DNA of 23,203 bases, from NCBI GenBank assembly GCA_002315885.1, contig DCIO01000045.1, positions 1-23,203 of the forward strand, written 5' to 3'. Made by a program: the position numbers and the translations under genes. This document shows, piece after piece, positions 8,218-15,482 of the stretch. The stretch's first letter is position 1. Each line of letters begins with the position of its first letter. The notes beneath the pieces are model-generated. The model did not search any database and was not told the origin of the DNA. It saw nothing but the letters and a program-made list of their open reading frames with translations. Source of the stretch: Lentisphaeria bacterium UBA1724. Lineage in GTDB: Bacteria > Verrucomicrobiota > Lentisphaeria > Oligosphaerales > Oligosphaeraceae.

Positions 8218-8235
8218 CGTAAGATAATACTTACG
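8218..8235. promoter_or_regulatory. Dyad CGTAAG-N6-CTTACG between the SpoU gene and cdsA
   Basis: A perfect 6-bp inverted repeat with a 6-nt centre (ATAATA) lies in the divergent intergenic region, 48 nt upstream of cdsA, with a third CGTAAG copy nearby at about 8249. On the minus strand a TATAAT hexamer is at 8188-8193. The dyad could be an operator or part of a promoter; no confident -35/-10 pair was found. Confidence 0.3.
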
Positions 8236-8282
8236 GCACGTCCTGCGCGCGTAAGAAAAACAAACCCTCCCCTTTTTTCCTC

Positions 8283-9119
8283 ATGCTAAAAGACCGCCTA
8301 AAAGTCGCCATTCCGCTGATTCTCGTTGTATTCCTTGCATTCTTCCTGCCGGGCATCTGGGGAAAATGCGCCTTCGCGCTGTTGGCCGCCGCAATACTGG
8401 TGACCTCGAGTCACGAGGGCGTGGTCCTATCTGGTCTGAAACCCTACGGCATCCAGGAAGTGCTCATTCAGCTATTCGGCCTTGTGCTTCTTGCCAATGC
8501 CTGGGGGCGTTTCACGCCTGACTTCCTGCCATTGCTGGCCTTTATCCTTCTGGCGTTCCTCAGCGTCTTCAATCAGGAAGTCACCCAAAAATCCCTGGAT
8601 ACCGTGGCCCGGACTGTGCTGGTGGGATTGCTGATTCCCTGGTGCTTATCCTACATGATGCTTCTTTTCTATATGCCTTACGGGATGATGCAGAATGACA
8701 GCATCGGCCCCATGACTCTGGCATATCTCGTCGCCATCACAAAAATCGCCGACACAGGCGCATACGCAATCGGTTGTGCAACCGCAAAACTCCCCGGTGG
8801 CAACCACAAGCTGGCCATCTACATCAGTCCCAAGAAGAGCTGGGAAGGCTTGGCGGGAGGAATTCTCTTCTCCGTCATCACCTCACTGATTTTCTGGAAA
8901 TGCTCCGACACCCTGCCCTTGACCTGTGTCAGCGCAATCATCCTGGGCTTCCTGGCTGCCGTGGTTGGATTGCTGGGTGACCTCTCCGAATCCCTGCTGA
9001 AACGTGCCGCGGGGGCCAAGGACTCGGGAAAGATTCCCGGTCTGGGCGGTGCGTTGGATGTGATGGACAGCCTCATTCCCATGGGAATTGTCATCTACAC
9101 CTGGTATTTCTTCCTGTAA
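8283..9119 (+). CDS. cdsA: Phosphatidate cytidylyltransferase (CDP-diacylglycerol synthase)
   Basis: This inner-membrane enzyme makes CDP-diacylglycerol from phosphatidate and CTP, the branch point to all phospholipids. The 278-aa chain is almost entirely hydrophobic with about seven to eight membrane segments. SPKKSWEG (182-189) is the well-conserved cytidylyltransferase segment. The family signature follows at 237-263 (SLLKRAAGAKDSG, then IPGLGGALDVMDS), with the usual His before GG replaced by Leu and DRxDS replaced by DVMDS. The metal-binding aspartates are kept. The start has no Shine-Dalgarno sequence; the leader is a pyrimidine-rich tract (CCCTCCCCTTTTTTCCTC). An antiporter gene follows 54 bp downstream on the same strand. 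Confidence 0.95.
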   Translation: MLKDRLKVAIPLILVVFLAFFLPGIWGKCAFALLAAAILVTSSHEGVVLSGLKPYGIQEVLIQLFGLVLLANAWGRFTPDFLPLLAFILLAFLSVFNQEVTQKSLDTVARTVLVGLLIPWCLSYMMLLFYMPYGMMQNDSIGPMTLAYLVAITKIADTGAYAIGCATAKLPGGNHKLAIYISPKKSWEGLAGGILFSVITSLIFWKCSDTLPLTCVSAIILGFLAAVVGLLGDLSESLLKRAAGAKDSGKIPGLGGALDVMDSLIPMGIVIYTWYFFL

Positions 9120-9173
9120 TACCCTGGGCCAAAACATTTTTCTTTCAATCAACCAACCCAAGAGAACACAAAC

Positions 9174-10523
9174 ATGTCAGAAAACAACTCCATCAAACCG
9201 AGTTTCATCGCATTGCTGCCATTCCTCGCATTCATGCTCTTCTATATGGGCTTCTCCATTTGGGCGGGCTTTGAGGGCAAAGAGATGCCTTTCTATGTGG
9301 TTCCCATGCCCGTGGCATTCCTGGTGGCCAGCGCAGTTGCCTTCATACTCAATCGCAAAGAAAAGATTGGCGACCAGGTGGACATCTACGCAAAATCCAT
9401 GGGTGAGATCAACATCATGATCATGTGCCTCATCTTCATCCTGGCGGGCATCTTCGCCGCACTGGCAAAAGGCATGGGCGCAGTTGACGCGGCGGTCATC
9501 ATCGCACGGCATCTGATTCCCGGCAAACTCCTCCTGCTGGGGTTGTTCCTGGTATCCTGCTTCATCTCCCTGGCAATCGGCACCAGCTGTGGCACCATCG
9601 CCGCCATCACCCCCATCGCCATCACCCTGACACAGCAGTTGGAGCTCTCGCCCGCACTGGTCATCGGTGCTGTGGTGGGTGGCGCCATGTTCGGTGACAA
9701 CCTCTCCATCATCTCCGATACCACCATCGCCGCAACCCGCACCCAGGGTGTCGCCATGCGGGACAAGTTCCTGACAAACATCTGGATTGCCGTTCCCGCC
9801 GCCATCGTCTGCATCGCGCTTTATCTCATCGTCGGGCGCGCTGGCGCGGTGGGTGAGCTTCCCGATATGCTTCCCAAGCACTTCGTCCTCATTCTGCCCT
9901 ACCTGCTGATTCTCATCTGCGCGGTCCTTGGCATGAATGTGATGGCGCTGCTCTTTGCTGGAAGCCTCCTGGCCACCATCATCGGCATCTGCTGCCATAC
10001 CTTCGATATGTGGCAGGCATACGAACTGATGAGCAAGGGCATCATGGGCATGTCAGAGACTCTCATCGTCGCCCTGCTGGCAGGCGGTCTGCTGGGGCTG
10101 ATTCGCCACAACGGCGGTGTCGCATACATGATTGAGAAGATTGAGAAGGCGATTTCTTCACCCCGTGGTTGTGAATTCGGCGTGGCGTTGCTGGTCTGCG
10201 TTGTAAATCTCTTTACTGCCAACAACACCGTCGCCATCGTCATCGCAGGTCCCATCGCAAACACCCTCTCCAAGCGCTTCAACTGCGAACCCAAGCGCAT
10301 CGCATCCATCCTGGACGCCACCAGCTGCGTTGTGCAGGGAGCCCTGCCCTACGGTGCCCAGATTCTCATCGCATTGGGCATCGTCAAAGGCGCAGGCGTC
10401 GCCCTGGGGTCTTTCAACGTCATCGGTTGCCTCTTCTATCCCTGGTTCCTGGCATTTTCCCTGATCATCTCCATTATGATTCATGCCAAGAAGCAGCAGA
10501 ATGAAGCCATTGCCGACAAATAA
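9174..10523 (+). CDS. NhaC-family Na+/H+ antiporter
   Basis: The 449-aa polytopic membrane protein has about 11-12 hydrophobic helices. Characteristic NhaC-type segments are GTSCGTIAAITPIA (136-149) and MFGDNLSIISDTTIAATRTQG (172-192), which carry the polar residues of the ion path, and a later ATSCVVQGALPYGAQ. It probably exchanges cytosolic Na+ for protons, or couples ion exchange to organic-acid transport as some relatives do. It lies 54 bp after cdsA and its stop is 19 nt before the next start, so an operon is likely. It is a full-length member. Nothing in the sequence fixes the exact substrate. Confidence 0.92.
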   Translation: MSENNSIKPSFIALLPFLAFMLFYMGFSIWAGFEGKEMPFYVVPMPVAFLVASAVAFILNRKEKIGDQVDIYAKSMGEINIMIMCLIFILAGIFAALAKGMGAVDAAVIIARHLIPGKLLLLGLFLVSCFISLAIGTSCGTIAAITPIAITLTQQLELSPALVIGAVVGGAMFGDNLSIISDTTIAATRTQGVAMRDKFLTNIWIAVPAAIVCIALYLIVGRAGAVGELPDMLPKHFVLILPYLLILICAVLGMNVMALLFAGSLLATIIGICCHTFDMWQAYELMSKGIMGMSETLIVALLAGGLLGLIRHNGGVAYMIEKIEKAISSPRGCEFGVALLVCVVNLFTANNTVAIVIAGPIANTLSKRFNCEPKRIASILDATSCVVQGALPYGAQILIALGIVKGAGVALGSFNVIGCLFYPWFLAFSLIISIMIHAKKQQNEAIADK

Positions 10524-10542
10524 CAGAACTTCTCATATATCC

Positions 10543-13257
10543 ATGAAAAAGCCCCTCCTCTGTCTATTCATACTCGCCGTCACCAGCGTCTTTGCCCTGG
10601 AACTCCTTCCTGGGAGCTACTTTGTTCCCGATGGGCTGAAAAAGGCAGGCAATCCCGACGACTATATGGTTCTCAGAGGAAGGCATGTGCTGATTGTATC
10701 TCCCGATGTCAAGGGAGAATTTTCCCTGGACTTGGCATGCGTTCAGATTGGGAAATACCCCAATGTCCTACGCTACTCCATGACTTCCGCCGCCAATGGT
10801 GTTGCGATTGGAAAGGGCATTCTCAATCCCGGAGAAAATACGGTACTGAAATTGCATGGTCTTCCCCAGGGCGCGTATCGTCTGGAATTGGATGCGGGTG
10901 CCAATGCGGCCCGTGTCGCACATCCCAATTCCAAGTGCTGCCTCTGCGTTTCTAGCATCTCCCCCCTGCACGCCATCAATTATGTCCCGCTCTTCTATTT
11001 CATGACCTTCCAGGAAGACACCCTGGAGCTGGAGGTTACTGGCGACCAGGCGGAACAAGTTGCAGTGACCATTCGTGACAGCAAAGACGCCATCGTCTTC
11101 CAAGGGAACACCGTCGGCTACGAGAACAGCACCCGTGCCATCCAAGTCCCGATTCCCCAGGAGGAACGAGGGAAGATTTGGAGCATCAAGCTGGATAAAG
11201 TACCCAACACTCCTTACGAGGATTCCCATCTGAGCATCCTCCGGGGAACGGAAGCCATGGTGGCACTTTCCCCCGACCAGCTGCTCTTCCCGCTGCTGGC
11301 ACCCGCCACCGAAGTCCTGAAAGACGGCCGGAATCTCATGGGTGCGCGAATTTCACGTCTGCTCAACAATGACCCCGCTTGGGAATTTGCGCCAGAATTC
11401 GTCTACAAGACCTCCGATGACCTGATTCCTGGACAGATGGGGCAGAAACGCACCGCCAAGCAGCTCTTTGCCACTGACGACGGCGGGATCTTCCTAGGCA
11501 CCGAATACGATCCCGAGAAGTTCATCTATGGAACGCTGTCGGTCCAGATCAAGCACAATGGCGAAGACTACGGCGAGGCATCCTTCACCATGGCCTCCTG
11601 CCAGGACATCGGCTTCGAGGAAATTCCCTGGACCGAACTTGGCGAAGCGGCAGAGCCCACGGAAAAGGATTTCGAGCGCGGCTTCCAGGTCTTCCAGCGG
11701 GATGAACCCGGCGAAGTCCGTCCAACCACGATTATCCATCCCAACGAAATCACGGAGAGCATTCTTGCGGAAACCAGCGCGGAGCTCTTCACCACTGAAT
11801 TCTTCGGTGTGAATTTCCTCAACGAAGGCGCGGAAGGGAAGCTGGCCATCGGCGCATTGAAATCCGAGGACGGCGCGGTGATTCCCGCAGAGGCCATTGA
11901 GTTGTTCGCATGCCCCGCCTGGCCCCAGCGTACCGACTGGAATTCCACCACATACGTCACCATCCCCGAGTTGATGCTTTCGCAGAACGAGTCCCCGAAA
12001 CCCGAAGTGGAAGTGCCCTATCTCTACGCGGTGCGGGTCCATGTCCCCGAAAATGCCACCCCTGGCGTCTATCAGGCGGGACTCTCCATGGACGGGAAGT
12101 TCTGCGCTACCTACAAGCTGACGGTGGATGACTTCGCCCTACCCGAAGTGCCTGGCATTACCTTCGGCCTCTATGCCGATGGCAATCGCTGGAACTGGGA
12201 GCGCTTTACCGACGAGGAAATTCTGCGGGAGATGCGTGATTTCCGTGACCACGGCATGAATTCCATGATGATCTATCCTCTGGAGGATTCCAAGATCACC
12301 TACGAGAATGGTGAGTTTTCGGTGGAACTCACCGCGTTGCGTAATCAGATGAAGCTCTACAACCAGGTGGGTTTCCCAGGCGTGGCGGTGCTCTCTCTCC
12401 AGGCCATCAACGGCTATCTGATGAAAGCACTCCATGTCGAGACCCCAGACCATACCCCCGAATTCGTCAAGGGATTCCATGCAATCCTGGATGAAATCAG
12501 ACGTCTGGCGGAAGAGGACCACTGGCCCGCATACTGCCTCCATACGGTGGACGAACCCGATGAAACCAAGGAGGCTGACGAAGCAGTCAAGACCATCAAG
12601 CTTGTCCACAACGCGGGCTTCAAGACCTTCAATACCTGCTACGGCGATTTCGTCAGAAAATACCTGGCTCCCTATCTGGACTACCGTTGCTACAACAACA
12701 TCGGCTTCATGTCATCTCCTACCCAGGAAGCAAACGAGGCACTGCGTCAGGAAACCCTGGCCGATGGCGACCAGTTCTGGTGGTATGGCTCCGGATGCTA
12801 CACCAATTTCGCCATCCAGCAGGACGGCAATATCTACACCAATCGCCACATGCTGGGCGTCTTTACCTGGCGAAGCAAAACTACCGGCGCCTGGACTTGG
12901 ACGTTCCTGCGACAGAAGGGACGTAGCCTCTACAATGACTTCGATTGCAAGGGAAACCGCGAACCCAAAGAGGCATGCATCTGCTACTACGAACCTGGCA
13001 GTAAAAAGCTGATTCATACTCTCCAGTGGGAGGCAATCCGCGAAGGCGTCTACGACTACAGATATATCGTTCTGTGGGACAACCTCTGCAAAGCAGCCGA
13101 AGGCACCGACAAGGCAACACGGGCCGCAGAGAGCCGCCAGGCAATCCAGACCGCCATGGACAAGATCGCCTGGGAATCCCACGACCATAAGGTCAATAAT
13201 ACCGAACTACGAGCCCTCCGTGCTCTCCTGATCCAGGAAATCAAGGCCCTGAAGTAG
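10543..13257 (+). CDS. Secreted GH123/DUF4091-like glycoside hydrolase
   Basis: I start at the ATG at 10543, not the in-frame ATG at 10483, because 10483 overlaps the antiporter gene and 10543 begins with a clean signal peptide (MKKPLLCLFILAVTSVFA). The mature part of the 904-aa product has beta-sandwich-like N-terminal domains. A TIM-barrel-like region then starts near residue 540 (ITFGLYADGNRWNWERFTDE). The Asp-Glu pair D670-E671 in HTVDEPDE fits the stabiliser and acid/base pair of GH123 beta-N-acetylgalactosaminidases, which use substrate-assisted catalysis. The end (LQWEAIREGVYDYRYIVLW, 827-845) is typical of the DUF4091 domain. It probably acts outside the inner membrane on N-acetylhexosamine-containing glycans. 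The substrate is inferred from the family only. The gene is followed by a strong hairpin at 13286. Confidence 0.8.
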   Translation: MKKPLLCLFILAVTSVFALELLPGSYFVPDGLKKAGNPDDYMVLRGRHVLIVSPDVKGEFSLDLACVQIGKYPNVLRYSMTSAANGVAIGKGILNPGENTVLKLHGLPQGAYRLELDAGANAARVAHPNSKCCLCVSSISPLHAINYVPLFYFMTFQEDTLELEVTGDQAEQVAVTIRDSKDAIVFQGNTVGYENSTRAIQVPIPQEERGKIWSIKLDKVPNTPYEDSHLSILRGTEAMVALSPDQLLFPLLAPATEVLKDGRNLMGARISRLLNNDPAWEFAPEFVYKTSDDLIPGQMGQKRTAKQLFATDDGGIFLGTEYDPEKFIYGTLSVQIKHNGEDYGEASFTMASCQDIGFEEIPWTELGEAAEPTEKDFERGFQVFQRDEPGEVRPTTIIHPNEITESILAETSAELFTTEFFGVNFLNEGAEGKLAIGALKSEDGAVIPAEAIELFACPAWPQRTDWNSTTYVTIPELMLSQNESPKPEVEVPYLYAVRVHVPENATPGVYQAGLSMDGKFCATYKLTVDDFALPEVPGITFGLYADGNRWNWERFTDEEILREMRDFRDHGMNSMMIYPLEDSKITYENGEFSVELTALRNQMKLYNQVGFPGVAVLSLQAINGYLMKALHVETPDHTPEFVKGFHAILDEIRRLAEEDHWPAYCLHTVDEPDETKEADEAVKTIKLVHNAGFKTFNTCYGDFVRKYLAPYLDYRCYNNIGFMSSPTQEANEALRQETLADGDQFWWYGSGCYTNFAIQQDGNIYTNRHMLGVFTWRSKTTGAWTWTFLRQKGRSLYNDFDCKGNREPKEACICYYEPGSKKLIHTLQWEAIREGVYDYRYIVLWDNLCKAAEGTDKATRAAESRQAIQTAMDKIAWESHDHKVNNTELRALRALLIQEIKALK

Positions 13258-13285
13258 TTCCAGTATCGAGGGGGAAACATAAAAT

Positions 13286-13330
13286 ACGTCCACAAAATAC
13301 ACAAAATACACAAGGGTATTTTGTGGACGT
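13286..13330. repeat. Perfect 15-bp stem hairpin after the GH123-like gene
   Basis: ACGTCCACAAAATAC (13286-13300) pairs fully with GTATTTTGTGGACGT (13316-13330) around a 15-nt loop that itself repeats the 9-mer ACAAAATAC. The hairpin lies 29 bp after the stop codon. It lacks a T-run on either strand, so it is either an atypical terminator, an mRNA end protector, or a remnant of a mobile palindromic element. The interval 13258-13561 (304 bp) has no gene; this hairpin and the palindrome at 13404-13519 fill most of it. Confidence 0.85.
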
Positions 13331-13403
13331 TAAAAATATTGAAAAATATGTCGAGACGTGTATGATTTTGAATATATCGCAAGAATAGTTATTGAGGACC
13401 TTC

Positions 13404-13519
13404 GCAAAATCCTAGGGTGGTTTGGTTTTCTGAACCACGAAAAACGCGAAAGAAACGAAAGGTTTTTTTCGCGCTTTTCGCGCTTTTCGTGGTTTTGACT
13501 TTTTGCCCAGGATTTTTGC
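13404..13519. repeat. MITE-like imperfect palindrome, about 116 bp
   Basis: The ends GCAAAATCCTAGGG (13404-13417) and GCCCAGGATTTTTGC (13505-13519) are inverted copies with small differences. An inner pair, AACCACGAAAA (13433-13443) and TTTTCGTGGTT (13484-13494), is perfect for 11 bp and continues imperfectly through CGCGAAA-type repeats. The centre holds a poly-T and two CGCGCTTTT units. There is no coding capacity. The layout fits a small non-autonomous palindromic element; no target-site duplication could be confirmed. Confidence 0.6.
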
Positions 13520-13561
13520 ATATCGTTTTGGAACAAACTGTCATAGCGCCGGGAGAGTATT

Positions 13562-14569
13562 ATGAAACTTGAAAAGTTGGTCAAGGAGTATCATTCGCTT
13601 TGGATTCGACATGTGGACGAGGGGAAAATCGTGGATTTCTGCCGTCAGCATCTGCAGGTGTACAACCCTAAAAATCGTTCCCATGTGGCCACCATCCGGA
13701 AAATCTGGGATGGCATACCCCATTTGAACTATCGTCTTTTCAGACCTTCTTTTTTGAAACATCTCCGTGAGGACGACGGATTGCTACTCAAAGTCCTGGG
13801 AGAGTGTTTTTGTGACATCTATATATACGTTGAGAAACCTAACAGCGAGCCCTATCAGGTAATTCAAAACATCCTCTTGGCAAAAGATGAAATTCCTGCA
13901 AACGTGCGGGCGCATTTCTGGCTGTACTACGGCATTTACAATATCCCTGACGGCTTTACTCCCGTTCCGAGAAACTGCGTCAACCTGACGGGGTTTGACA
14001 AGGAAATCATTCGGTCGCATATGATTCAGAATAAAATCCCGGGGTATTTACGCATCCCCGTTGGAATTCGCTTGGCATATAGAACTGCTGACACGCCATA
14101 CGAGTTGACGCCTCACTTGGCAGAAGCAATCCAGAAAGACTCCTACCCGATGTTCGAAATCGCCAGGTGTTTTTCCGACCAGGAGCTCAACCGAGGCATC
14201 CTTTGCCAAATCCTGAAAAATGGCTCAACGGAAATCCTCTGCAACCTCCTGCAAGAAAACCTCAAGAAGATTACGAAGATTTTGTCCGCCAAGAATATTC
14301 TCTTCTATCTCTGTTATCATCTTAACAAGGAAGAGAATGTCCTCCCCATCATTGATGACTTGGAAAAGCAATTCCCTGGCATCTGCAAATCCGTGGACCA
14401 ACTGGGGAATACTGCACTTTGGTATTGCCTAATCAAAAATCACGGCGGCAAGCAGGCACTTGTCCAGAAACTCATGGAATACGGGTGCGACCCAAATCAC
14501 TTGAACCACTTGAACCTCAGTTATCGCATCTGCACGGCGGCTCTGAGCGAATACAAAAAGAATAAATGA
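13562..14569 (+). CDS. Hypothetical protein with a C-terminal ankyrin-like segment
   Basis: I do not recognise this 335-aa protein as a whole. It has no signal peptide or membrane helix and should be cytosolic. Its N-terminal two-thirds are mixed alpha/beta or helical with several aromatic-rich patches (FWLYYGIYNIPDGFTPVP). The end, from D279 (DQLGNTALWYCLIKNHGG, then LVQKLMEYGCDPNHLN), has the G-NTALxxA-like turn and the LLxxGADPN-like end of one ankyrin repeat. A CACTTGAAC direct repeat encodes NHLNHLN at its end. A good GGGAGAG ribosome binding site precedes the ATG. Base composition is more AT-rich than the flanking glycosidase genes, and it sits in an apparent accessory insert with the AbiEi gene, so horizontal origin is plausible. 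Confidence 0.7.
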   Translation: MKLEKLVKEYHSLWIRHVDEGKIVDFCRQHLQVYNPKNRSHVATIRKIWDGIPHLNYRLFRPSFLKHLREDDGLLLKVLGECFCDIYIYVEKPNSEPYQVIQNILLAKDEIPANVRAHFWLYYGIYNIPDGFTPVPRNCVNLTGFDKEIIRSHMIQNKIPGYLRIPVGIRLAYRTADTPYELTPHLAEAIQKDSYPMFEIARCFSDQELNRGILCQILKNGSTEILCNLLQENLKKITKILSAKNILFYLCYHLNKEENVLPIIDDLEKQFPGICKSVDQLGNTALWYCLIKNHGGKQALVQKLMEYGCDPNHLNHLNLSYRICTAALSEYKKNK

Positions 14570-14739
14570 GACGGATTGTTTCAGTGCGGTGTGTATTTTT
14601 TTCAGACTTCATGAAAAAACGTGATAGATAACGCCTGGATGTCTCGTAACATTGATAGACACCTCGCAGATTTACGCACCATTTCGCCCCCTAATGATTC
14701 AAAGAAGGGCCGAGTTTTCAAATTGTTTCCTATTTTTCA

Positions 14740-14782
14740 TTGATTTTATCCAGAAACTGCGATATATTAATAGTAAGAGGTG
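14740..14782 (+). promoter_or_regulatory. Sigma-70-type promoter and ribosome binding site of the AbiEi gene
   Basis: TTGATT (-35, 14740-14745) and TATATT (-10, 14763-14768) are separated by exactly 17 bp. They are followed by an AGAGGTG Shine-Dalgarno sequence at about 14776-14782, 7 nt before the ATG. The transcript would have a very short leader. The rest of the 14570-14739 gap is AT-rich with two TGATAGA copies (14622 and 14654) that could be regulator half-sites, since AbiEi proteins are known to repress their own promoter. Confidence 0.6.
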
Positions 14783-14789
14783 AAAATCA

Positions 14790-15377
14790 ATGATTTTAAC
14801 GACGAATATTTTACTAGAGCGCTATCGAGACTACAGCAATCCCTTTGGGAAGATTGGTCGTTTGGTGAAGGAAGGCGTGTTGTTTCCGCTTACCCGGGGG
14901 ATATATGAAGACAATTCCTCCGTCTCAGGGATGTATTTAGCGAGTGCGATATACGGTCCCTCTTACCTTTCCTTCAATACCGCTTTGTCATATCATGGGC
15001 TCATTCCGGAAGCCGTATATGATTTTACCAGTGCCACCTGCGAAAAGAAAAAGAAGAAGTCATTTACGAATCGATTTGGGACATTTACCTATCGGGATAT
15101 CCCGACGGAGGCATTTTGTCATGGTGTTTCTTCTGTTAATCGTGACGGCTATTCTTTTCTGATTGCCTCTCCCGAGAAGGCGTTGTGCGACAAGTTATAC
15201 GAAATGCCCTTGTGTCGGAATCAGAAGATGCTAGAGCGGTCGTTGCTTGAAATGCGTCTTGACTGGTCTCAATTTGAGGAGATGAATCGAAAGGATATTT
15301 ATTTCCTTGTTCCCAAATACCATTCCAGCAATCTATATTTGCTAGAACATTACTTGCGGAGGAAATATCATGAATAA
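14790..15377 (+). CDS. AbiEi-family antitoxin / transcriptional repressor (type IV toxin-antitoxin)
   Basis: The 195-aa protein matches the AbiEi-like antitoxins: a short N-terminal winged-helix region (KIGRLVKEGVLFPLTRGIYED), the conserved LASAIYGPSYLSFNTALSYHGLIPE, then a RFGTFTYRDIP segment and SPEKALCDKLYE. In characterised systems AbiEi counters the AbiEii nucleotidyltransferase toxin and represses the operon, and the pair can give phage resistance by abortive infection. The gene appears complete, with a good promoter and ribosome binding site. Its stop overlaps by 8 nt the start of a second reading frame at 15370, the standard arrangement in abiE operons, but that second frame is cut short. 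It therefore looks like an orphan antitoxin. Confidence 0.85.
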   Translation: MILTTNILLERYRDYSNPFGKIGRLVKEGVLFPLTRGIYEDNSSVSGMYLASAIYGPSYLSFNTALSYHGLIPEAVYDFTSATCEKKKKKSFTNRFGTFTYRDIPTEAFCHGVSSVNRDGYSFLIASPEKALCDKLYEMPLCRNQKMLERSLLEMRLDWSQFEEMNRKDIYFLVPKYHSSNLYLLEHYLRRKYHE

Positions 15378-15444
15378 CATCATAACAGACATGCTTTCTC
15401 AGTATCAGGCAGTTACACTTGATGAAAAGAATCCAAAAGCATAA
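15370..15444 (+). pseudogene. Remnant of an AbiEii-type toxin gene (first 24 codons)
   Basis: A frame starting 8 nt inside the end of the AbiEi gene encodes 24 residues beginning MNNIITDMLSQYQ and ending DEKNPKA before TAA. AbiEii toxins of this type usually start with a short MLxxY helix followed by a D-x2-NAL-KE stretch leading into a nucleotidyltransferase core. Here only that first stretch is left, and the following 38 bp run straight into the GH20 gene, so the core is missing. The match is short and rests on my memory of the family plus the position and overlap, so it could be a chance frame. Confidence 0.55.
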
Positions 15445-15482
15445 TCCTTTTCTCTCATTCTTCCATCCCCTACCCCATCGTC

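Noticed and set aside
9177..9998. Open frame of 273 codons antisense to the NhaC-type gene
   Set aside because: The translation is almost only Asp, Gly, His, Glu and Gln, as expected opposite a hydrophobic membrane protein.
10483..10542. Upstream in-frame start for the GH123-like gene
   Set aside because: It overlaps the antiporter gene by 41 nt and would bury the signal peptide behind 20 polar residues.
8283..13257. Polysaccharide utilisation locus (SusC/SusD type)
   Set aside because: No SusC/SusD-like genes, sugar transporter or hybrid sensor is present; the glycosidases are dispersed on both strands among housekeeping genes.
14790..15444. Complete AbiE toxin-antitoxin system
   Set aside because: Only the antitoxin is complete; the toxin frame stops after 24 codons and no other frame continues it before the GH20 gene.
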